Source: an uncultured Verrucomicrobiota bacterium
GTDB lineage: Bacteria > Verrucomicrobiota > Kiritimatiellia > RFP12 > UBA1067
Assembly (NCBI GenBank): GCA_946631345.1
Contig: CAMPAA010000028.1
Span: forward strand, 1-20,164
Length of the DNA: 20,164 nucleotides
Direction: 5' to 3'
Under the pieces are notes generated by a model. That model saw nothing but the letters and a program-made list of their open reading frames with translations, searched no databases and was not told the DNA's origin. How positions within the stretch are numbered: the stretch's first letter is position 1; each line of letters starts with the position of its first letter. Made by a program: the position numbers and the translations under genes. Below are positions 14,148 through 20,164 of this stretch, piece after piece.

Positions 14148-17100
14148 ATGGATGCGAATTTCAGCCGTTTGGCGAGAATATGTGCCGGTGCGTATGCCGT
14201 GCTGGGCGCTGCGGCTCTTCTGCAGGCACGTGCCGATATTGCGATATGGACGAACGTCACGACCTCCGCTACCCAATGGGGCATTCCGGGGAACTGGACG
14301 GATGCCGACGGCAACATCCCTGAAGTGGCACCGACAAACGGCATGCACGATATCAAGGTGCCGGCACTCTACACCGACGGTCGCCGCCGCACGATATACA
14401 CCGGTTCACTTTCCGGCACTGACTACAACACGTATCTCGACTACCCGGCGGTGAACCCGTCCATCCTCAGCATCGGGCCGACGGGAGGCGTGTGGGATAC
14501 ATGGCGGTGGACGGTGCAGAACGCCACATATGCGCAGTACAAGTGTCCCGGCTTCAAGCGCTGGTTCACGATCGCCGACGGTTCCGGTTTCGACGGCTAC
14601 TGGATGGCCGGGGACGCGAAGGCGGTGTTCAGGCTGGACGCCTCTGCAGGCGGCACTCCATACATGAGCTCGCTCGGCGCGCTGAACCGCCCCTACGTGT
14701 GGGTGTCTGCCGAAGGGTCTGCCACCGGCGAAATCGGTGCGCTGCACCAGGCCGGCACGGTATCCAAGACGGGCGATGGCGAGCTGCGCGTGGGCGCTAC
14801 GCTCGGCGGCGAGACGCGCTTCACGGTGGAGGCCGGAACTCTCACGCTTGAAGGCCGCAGCGACAGCGAGACCGAAAGCCTGCTGAAGATGGCGGCGCTG
14901 CGCCTCGACGCCACGCGCGAGGATACGTTCACAACCTACACGAAGACGACGGACGGCGTGGAGTACACAATCGTGACGAACTGGTACGACGCCAACGGCA
15001 ACGGCATCTGCGGCTATCAGGAGACGAAGCAGACAAACCCCGGCGGCGCATGGGGCGGGCAGTACTACTTCCCTGAATCGCATGGCGCGTTCAAGAGTCC
15101 GGTGAAATCCCCCACCGGCCTTCCGCTCGTCGACTTCGGCTCCCATGCGTCGGATGAGGGCAGGTTCGGGCCGTCCAACTGCTGGCTGCGGCTGTCGAAA
15201 CAGATCGTCAATCCGCGCTCGGTGTTCTACGCGGTGCAGACGCCCGGCGGCGCGAACGGGCGCACCATCCTCGGAACGGCCGGCGATAGCAACTTCGCGT
15301 TCCTGACGGAGCGCGGCGACACCAAGCTCTTCTGCATATACGGCGCGGGTCTCATCGGGCGCAACGGCGACATCATGATCAACGCCATGCCCGTATCGTA
15401 CGACGAGACCGCCAGCTACGTGAAGACGACGCTGACGAACCTCAACGTCATCTCCGTGGCGGTGCAGCCTGGCGCTACCATCGGCACGATTGCCGCCGAC
15501 CGCCACTACACCTCGCGTTCCGGCGGCTCGCGCCTGGGCGAGGTGCTGATCTTCACCAACGAGCTTACGCGCGCGCAGCGCGTTCGCGTGGCGCAGTACC
15601 TCGTCCGCAGGTGGATGACCGGCGACGACGCCGAGCCGGACGCGAACGCCGTGGTGGTGAACGGCGCGTCCGCCGCGATCGGCGTGCCGGAGGGCCGCAC
15701 CGCGCGCGTGGGGGCCGTGACTGCGCTTTCGGGCGCGTTCACCAAGAAGGGCGGCGGCACACTCGCCATAGGCAGCGTTACCCCCGCCAGCGCGAAGATA
15801 TCGGTGGAAGGCGGCTCCGTGGCGTTCAGCGGCGCCCCGGCAATTGACGACACTGCGCCCGCCGCCGATCCCTACATATGGCTCGACGCCAACGACGTGG
15901 ACGGCGACAAGATGACCAAGGTGAGCTTCGACGGCGACGACCGCACGTTCGTGACCGAATGGAAAGACCACCGCGACGGCGTTGACCTAACGGCGATAGC
16001 AATCTCCAACACGCTGCCGAGAATCCCGTGGGCCGTCGCCGACATCGGCAACGGGCGAGGCCCGGGCGTGAGCCTCGGAAGCATGGACTCCCAGAGCTTC
16101 TTCGCGCTTCCCACGTGGGGCGCGGACGGCAGCTACGGTTCGGGGAGCACGGTGGAGAACGACACCTACGCAGGGTTCATCGTGTTCCGCGTAAACGACA
16201 CCTCGCGCAACAGCATCAATCTCTTCGGCTCATCCAACATGTGCATGATGCGCAGCGGAAACACTCTGCTCCAGACGGGCTACTGCGATCTGCACGCACC
16301 TTCGGCGTTCTGGTCCATCAACGGCTTCCCCGCCGATCCGTTCGCTAACTATTCGAGCTATCTCACGCAGACCCAGGATGTGGTGCTTGTGGCGTTCCGC
16401 TCGCCGGTTCCGCTCACCGTGAACGCAATCGCCAAGGACCGCAAGGGGCAGAAGCAGGACGCCTCCGCCGGTTTCATCACCGTCGGCGAGTTCATCACCT
16501 ACCACCGCGCACTCACCGGAGAGGAGTTCCGAAACACCGAGGCTTACCTGATGAGGAAGTGGCTCGGCAAGGCGCATCCGGCCACGGAGTTTGCGATGAG
16601 CGCAATGACGTTTGGCGGCAGCGCCGACGCCGTGATCGACAGCGACATTTCATTCTCGGTCGAAAACGTGTCCGGCGGCAGCGGCGCGCTCGTGAAGCGC
16701 GGTTCCGGCTCGGTATCCGCGAACATTGCGCCAGTTGACTCCATCGCCGTGGAGGAAGGCGCGCTTCAGGCGGATATCTCGCTCGATTCCAGGGCGATAT
16801 TCCACTTCGACGCATCGAGGGAGGATTCGTTCACCACATACGATGACGGCGGGAGCACGTTCGTCACCCGCTGGGACGACTTAAGCACAAACGGTCTGTA
16901 CGGTTGCTCGTTCAGGTCGAGCTACTACTACAGAAATTCGTACCTTGGCTTCGTGATGACCAACCCCACGCTTGAGACGGTCACGATGCCGGACGGCGTA
17001 GGCAGGAAGGTCGTGAACTTCGGCGGCTACCGCAACACGGCCACAAAGCAGGAGACGGGAACGAACTCCGCGTCCATCTACTTCTCCCGAACGGCGGACG

Positions 17101-17978
17101 GCACTACACAGGCCACGCCGCAGACCAGGGTGAGGGAGATATACGTTGTGCAGAAGTACAACACCTACGGCAGCTCGGACAAATACGCCCACTTCATCGG
17201 CAACCTCCACGGCGGCGCTCCAAAGGCCAATGCCGGCTCGACCATCTACATGCGCGGCGGGTCAGGCATGTTCAGCGCAACATACACGTCGGCCGCCGTG
17301 CAGAACGGCTACATAGCGATCGACCGCACGCCCAAGGCGGTGACGGCTACGCTGCCCTCTGGCTGGCACCTCCTGTCGGTGGGGGCGACGGACTTCACGA
17401 AGGTCGATTCGATCATGCAGGACCGCGACTGCAACGCGGGCGGCGGATGCGTGGCCGAGATGATAGCGTTCGACTTCGCGCTGACGGCGGCGGAGCGCGC
17501 CGACCTCGAAAGGCGGCTTATGCGCAAGTGGGGAATCGGTTCCGAGTCCATCCCCACGCAGAGCGTTAGCTCCGTCACGGTGGCGGCGGACTCCTCGCTC
17601 AGCCTGGTCAACTCCGCCATCTCCACGGCCACTCTCGGCGGCGGCGGAAACCTCACGGTGGAGTCCGTGGAGCTGACGGATGGCGGAGCGCTCGTGTTCG
17701 GGTACCGCGCGGCGGACGACGTGGACCATCTAACTGTCGAAGGGCCTCTGTCGCTTGCCGGCGCGACCGCTGTGCGCGTTGCCGTGGCGGAGGGCGCGAC
17801 GGTAGCGGCCGGGGAATGGCCGCTTCTGTCGGCGACAGGCGGCATATCCGGCTTGAATCTCTCCGCGCTCGCGCTTGACATCGACCTCTCCGCCAAGTGG
17901 GTGGCCGCGCTGTCGGTCAGGAACGGCGCGCTTTGGCTCAAGCTCGCTCCAAAGGGCACGGTAGTGGTGCTGCGTTGA
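14148..17978 (+). CDS. Large secreted protein with three LamG-like modules and autotransporter-associated strand repeats
   Basis: A 1276-residue secreted protein with a signal peptide ending near ALLQARA (about residue 29). Three concanavalin/LamG-like modules lie at about residues 245-495, 573-808 and 882-1131. Each opens with a related segment (LDATREDTFTTY; WLDANDVDGDKMT; FHFDASREDSFTTY) and closes with a related helix (AQYLVRRWM; EAYLMRKWLGKA; ERRLMRKWGIGS). Between and around them are strand repeats of the autotransporter-associated type: KTGDGELRVGATLGG, KKGGGTLAIGSV and VKRGSGSVSANI, each followed by a VEGGS- or VEEGA-like strand. No C-terminal autotransporter barrel is present; the protein ends in beta-rich sequence finishing KGTVVVLR. 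It is probably a surface-bound or released glycan-binding protein. The ATG at 14148 is set by the ribosome site and signal peptide; the open frame to 14019 is upstream of the promoter. It has its own promoter and no co-directional partner closer than rpmA upstream. Confidence 0.82.
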   Translation: MDANFSRLARICAGAYAVLGAAALLQARADIAIWTNVTTSATQWGIPGNWTDADGNIPEVAPTNGMHDIKVPALYTDGRRRTIYTGSLSGTDYNTYLDYPAVNPSILSIGPTGGVWDTWRWTVQNATYAQYKCPGFKRWFTIADGSGFDGYWMAGDAKAVFRLDASAGGTPYMSSLGALNRPYVWVSAEGSATGEIGALHQAGTVSKTGDGELRVGATLGGETRFTVEAGTLTLEGRSDSETESLLKMAALRLDATREDTFTTYTKTTDGVEYTIVTNWYDANGNGICGYQETKQTNPGGAWGGQYYFPESHGAFKSPVKSPTGLPLVDFGSHASDEGRFGPSNCWLRLSKQIVNPRSVFYAVQTPGGANGRTILGTAGDSNFAFLTERGDTKLFCIYGAGLIGRNGDIMINAMPVSYDETASYVKTTLTNLNVISVAVQPGATIGTIAADRHYTSRSGGSRLGEVLIFTNELTRAQRVRVAQYLVRRWMTGDDAEPDANAVVVNGASAAIGVPEGRTARVGAVTALSGAFTKKGGGTLAIGSVTPASAKISVEGGSVAFSGAPAIDDTAPAADPYIWLDANDVDGDKMTKVSFDGDDRTFVTEWKDHRDGVDLTAIAISNTLPRIPWAVADIGNGRGPGVSLGSMDSQSFFALPTWGADGSYGSGSTVENDTYAGFIVFRVNDTSRNSINLFGSSNMCMMRSGNTLLQTGYCDLHAPSAFWSINGFPADPFANYSSYLTQTQDVVLVAFRSPVPLTVNAIAKDRKGQKQDASAGFITVGEFITYHRALTGEEFRNTEAYLMRKWLGKAHPATEFAMSAMTFGGSADAVIDSDISFSVENVSGGSGALVKRGSGSVSANIAPVDSIAVEEGALQADISLDSRAIFHFDASREDSFTTYDDGGSTFVTRWDDLSTNGLYGCSFRSSYYYRNSYLGFVMTNPTLETVTMPDGVGRKVVNFGGYRNTATKQETGTNSASIYFSRTADGTTQATPQTRVREIYVVQKYNTYGSSDKYAHFIGNLHGGAPKANAGSTIYMRGGSGMFSATYTSAAVQNGYIAIDRTPKAVTATLPSGWHLLSVGATDFTKVDSIMQDRDCNAGGGCVAEMIAFDFALTAAERADLERRLMRKWGIGSESIPTQSVSSVTVAADSSLSLVNSAISTATLGGGGNLTVESVELTDGGALVFGYRAADDVDHLTVEGPLSLAGATAVRVAVAEGATVAAGEWPLLSATGGISGLNLSALALDIDLSAKWVAALSVRNGALWLKLAPKGTVVVLR

Positions 17979-18002
17979 GCCGCGGCATCATTTTGGTATA
18001 AT
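17975..18002 (+). promoter_or_regulatory. Promoter overlapping the ribosome site of the next gene
   Basis: TTGAGC (17975-17980, overlapping the preceding stop codon), a 16-bp spacer and a perfect TATAAT (17997-18002). AGGAGG follows at once (18003-18008) and the ATG is at 18012. A transcript begun 6-7 bp after the -10 would start at about 18009 and exclude the AGGAGG. Confidence 0.55.
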
Positions 18003-18011
18003 AGGAGGCAT

Positions 18012-20164
18012 ATGAAGAACATCTTTGCATTGGCGGCGGCTGCGGCCTGCATGGCGACGGTCGGCGCGGGTACTGCGGAAGTGGCCCGTTTCGGGTTCGA
18101 GGAATGTGCAGGTGCGTATGCGGAGGACGCGAAGTCCGGCCTTGTGGCGGAGCTTACCCCATCCGCAAAATGGGCATCCGGCGCGTTCGGCGGCGCACTT
18201 GCGACAGGCGCGGAGGGCGCAGGTGCGCATGTGGCAGGGCTTGGCCAGCTGGACGGTGCGGACGCCTGCACGGTGTTCCTGCGTTTCCGGAAGGAGGGCG
18301 CAGGGAGCGGACGCTATCCGAACCTGCTCACGAGCTCGGACTGGACCGGCAAGGGGGGCATGATGCTGTTCTCCGATGGAGGCAGGTCGCTAAGGGTGCG
18401 CCTGCGCGCGAGCGGAAAGGGGCCGGAGGTCGGATGGACGGCGTTCAATGACATTCCGGAGGGGAAGTGGTGCTCCGTGGCGTTCGTGTTTAGGCGGCCC
18501 GACATCACGGTGTATGCGAACGGCAAGCCAGTGGCGAAGGGAAAGTGGGACCATCCGTTCACGGCAGGCGGGGCGGTCAAGCTCGGCGGATGGAGCTCCG
18601 AATCGTTCGGCGGGTTCATCGACGACTTCTGCGTGTGGCGCGGCGCGCTCGGAGCGGATGAGATCGCCTCGCTCTCCGGCGACTCCCGATACGACGAGAT
18701 TGAAGGATACCAGGACGACGGCACGGGCGGCATCAGGAAGACGGTGCTGCTCGGGCAGGGCGGGACGCCGTTCGCTACGCTCGACGGCGACGCCGCAACG
18801 CTCGTGTTCGACAGTCTCGGCTCCATATCGTCGCTCAGGGAGAAGGCGACAGGCCGCGAGCTTGTGTCCAACGCTACGGCGTTCGTGGCGGCCACGCTCG
18901 ACGACGGGCGGCTCGCGACGGCGCGCCGCATCGAACGGCGCGGAGACGGGCGCTTCGCGTTTCTCTTCGGCAGGGCTGGAGAGGCGGTGATATCGGTCGC
19001 GCCGTTCAAGGGCGGATGGACGTTCGCCGTGGAGAGCTGCACGCTCAAGGGCGTGAAGACTTTCGGGTTCTGCCGAGTCCAGCCGGTATGCCGGAAGTGG
19101 AGAGGCAGCTTCGTGAACGCATGGAGCGACGAGAGGAGCGTGGTGTGCGTGCGCTCCTGCGACATAAAGGGCGAGCCGCGTTGCGGCGAGACGCTGCGCG
19201 TGGACGTGGAGGCGCAGTTCCCGCCTGTCGGACGCAAGGCGCTGCTTGCGGCCGGGCCGCGCGAAGGGTTTCGCGAACAGCTCAAGGCGATGACGGTTGC
19301 GGCGGGGGTGCCGCGCAGCGACGCCGGCGGCGCGTGGTCCATGGAGAGCGACGTGGCGCGCTGGAGCTACGTGTTCGCGTCGATCGCGAACGGCGACGTT
19401 GACTGCTGGATCGATTTCGTCAAGCGTGCGGGGTTCTCCAACCTCCACTTCAGCTCGAGCTGGACGGACTGCCTCGGCCACTGCCCGGTGAACAGGCGGG
19501 CGTTCCCGGACGGGCTGGACGGGATGAAGGCGTGCGCGGAGCGCGTGCACGCCGCCGGGCTTCACGCCGGAATGCACACGCTTACGGCCTGCATCAACCC
19601 GCGCGACCCCTGGATCACGCCGATATGCCGCGAGGATCTCGTGGCGGATGCGACGTACACGCTCGCCGCGCCGCTTGAGGAGGGGGCGACGGAGATGCTC
19701 GTGAACGAGAAGCCGATAGACCGCCACGTGACGGTGTTCACCTACTCGTCGAACGGCAACGTGTTCAGGATCGGCAACGAACTCATCCAGTACACCGGCA
19801 TCCGCAAGGACTCGGCCCCATACGCGTTCACGGGACTCAAGCGCGGGGCGTTCGGCACGCGGAAGGGCGGCACGTACCCGGCGGGGACCAGGGCGGACTA
19901 CCTGCATCAGCGCTACATTGCGTTCTACCCGCAGCCCGACTCCGCGCTCGCCGAGGAGCTTGCGTCGCGTCTCGCGGAGGTGTACAACACGTGCAACCTC
20001 GACGAGTTCTACTTCGACGGCTCCGAGGGCATGGGTACCCGCTACGGCATAGACTCAATGCGCCACAGGATATTCGCCAAGCTCAAGCCCAACAATGGCC
20101 ATTCCCCGTCCATCGAGGCGAGCTGCCAGGGCGCGAACAACTGGTGGTTCCAGACGCGCATGGC
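18012..20164 (+). CDS. Secreted LamG plus TIM-barrel glycosidase-like protein (3' end outside window)
   Basis: The frame is open from 18012 to the right edge, about 717 residues. A signal peptide (about 1-20, ending GAGTA) precedes a LamG/concanavalin-like domain (about 22-223: ARFGFEE, WCSVAFVF, VYANGKPV, GGFIDDFCVWRGAL). A second beta-rich domain (about 245-430) comes before a barrel beginning near residue 460 (FVKRAGFSNLHFSSSW, then HAAGLHAGMHT). This barrel is interrupted at about 544-632 by a beta-rich insert (FRIGNELIQYTG, FTGLKRGAFGT). It resumes with YIAFYPQPD and DEFYFDGSEG, where D669 or E672 could be catalytic as in retaining alpha-glycosidase-like barrels. I cannot assign a GH family. 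It lies 33 bp after the previous gene; AGGAGG before the ATG supports the start. The C-terminus is missing, so total length is unknown. Confidence 0.78.
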   Translation, partial: MKNIFALAAAAACMATVGAGTAEVARFGFEECAGAYAEDAKSGLVAELTPSAKWASGAFGGALATGAEGAGAHVAGLGQLDGADACTVFLRFRKEGAGSGRYPNLLTSSDWTGKGGMMLFSDGGRSLRVRLRASGKGPEVGWTAFNDIPEGKWCSVAFVFRRPDITVYANGKPVAKGKWDHPFTAGGAVKLGGWSSESFGGFIDDFCVWRGALGADEIASLSGDSRYDEIEGYQDDGTGGIRKTVLLGQGGTPFATLDGDAATLVFDSLGSISSLREKATGRELVSNATAFVAATLDDGRLATARRIERRGDGRFAFLFGRAGEAVISVAPFKGGWTFAVESCTLKGVKTFGFCRVQPVCRKWRGSFVNAWSDERSVVCVRSCDIKGEPRCGETLRVDVEAQFPPVGRKALLAAGPREGFREQLKAMTVAAGVPRSDAGGAWSMESDVARWSYVFASIANGDVDCWIDFVKRAGFSNLHFSSSWTDCLGHCPVNRRAFPDGLDGMKACAERVHAAGLHAGMHTLTACINPRDPWITPICREDLVADATYTLAAPLEEGATEMLVNEKPIDRHVTVFTYSSNGNVFRIGNELIQYTGIRKDSAPYAFTGLKRGAFGTRKGGTYPAGTRADYLHQRYIAFYPQPDSALAEELASRLAEVYNTCNLDEFYFDGSEGMGTRYGIDSMRHRIFAKLKPNNGHSPSIEASCQGANNWWFQTRM

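Noticed and set aside
14406..15971. A 521-residue - strand open frame opposite the LamG gene, and similar ones at 9343-10923 and 18390-19907
   Set aside because: His/Arg/Ala-rich shadows of clear + strand genes with signal peptides; no family resemblance.
17730..17978. Autotransporter translocator barrel at the C-terminus of the LamG protein
   Set aside because: The last 80 residues lack the length and alternating pattern of a 12-strand barrel and do not end in an aromatic residue.
1..20164. tRNA, rRNA or insertion-sequence genes
   Set aside because: I looked for clover-leaf-like segments and transposase motifs in the gaps and saw none; small tRNAs could still be missed by eye.

Overview
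The window is about 20.2 kb of GC-rich bacterial chromosome with every recognised gene on the + strand. Gene content suggests a gut- or rumen-type member of the PVC superphylum, most likely Kiritimatiellota/Verrucomicrobiota. The grounds are tandem secreted formylglycine-enzyme-like proteins with an extra N-terminal domain, large secreted proteins that mix LamG-like and autotransporter-associated strand repeats, and a DUF4091/GH123 enzyme beside a GH20 enzyme. This lineage call is inference from protein style; no rRNA gene is present to settle it.

Layout. (1) 3-1388: C-terminal part of DNA gyrase subunit B, running in from the left edge. (2) 1452-7125: a secreted glycerophosphodiesterase fused to a phosphomannomutase-like HAD domain, a GH20 hexosaminidase, a membrane fusion protein and a LolD/MacB-type ATPase with no permease. 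(3) 7126-7632: a 507-bp gap holding two hairpins, a six-copy array of exactly 22-bp period (TTTTAGACCA plus 12 variable bases) and a sigma-70-type promoter. (4) 7633-12919: a tight cluster of a small secreted protein, two paralogous FGE-fold proteins and a DUF4091/GH123-like hydrolase. (5) 12920-13238: a gap rich in palindromes, including a second array of 22-bp period. (6) 13239-13815: rplU-rpmA, with a clear promoter, a leader hairpin and an intrinsic terminator. (7) 13816-14147: a gap with a 100-nt imperfect inverted repeat and a strong promoter. (8) 14148-17978: a 1276-residue secreted LamG/strand-repeat protein. (9) 18012 to the right edge: a secreted LamG plus TIM-barrel protein, truncated by the window.

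How the genes fit together. Most non-housekeeping products carry signal peptides, and two belong to hexosaminidase-type families (GH20; DUF4091/GH123). The region therefore looks devoted to binding and breaking amino-sugar glycans at or outside the cell surface, such as mucin, chitin or glycosaminoglycan. That substrate is inferred from families only.

The most unusual items are the two 22-bp-period intergenic arrays with unrelated conserved cores, the GDPD-PMM fusion, the shortened and lysine-free N-terminus of ribosomal protein L27, two promoters placed so close to start codons that the mRNAs would be leaderless or nearly so, and the transporter pair that lacks its permease.
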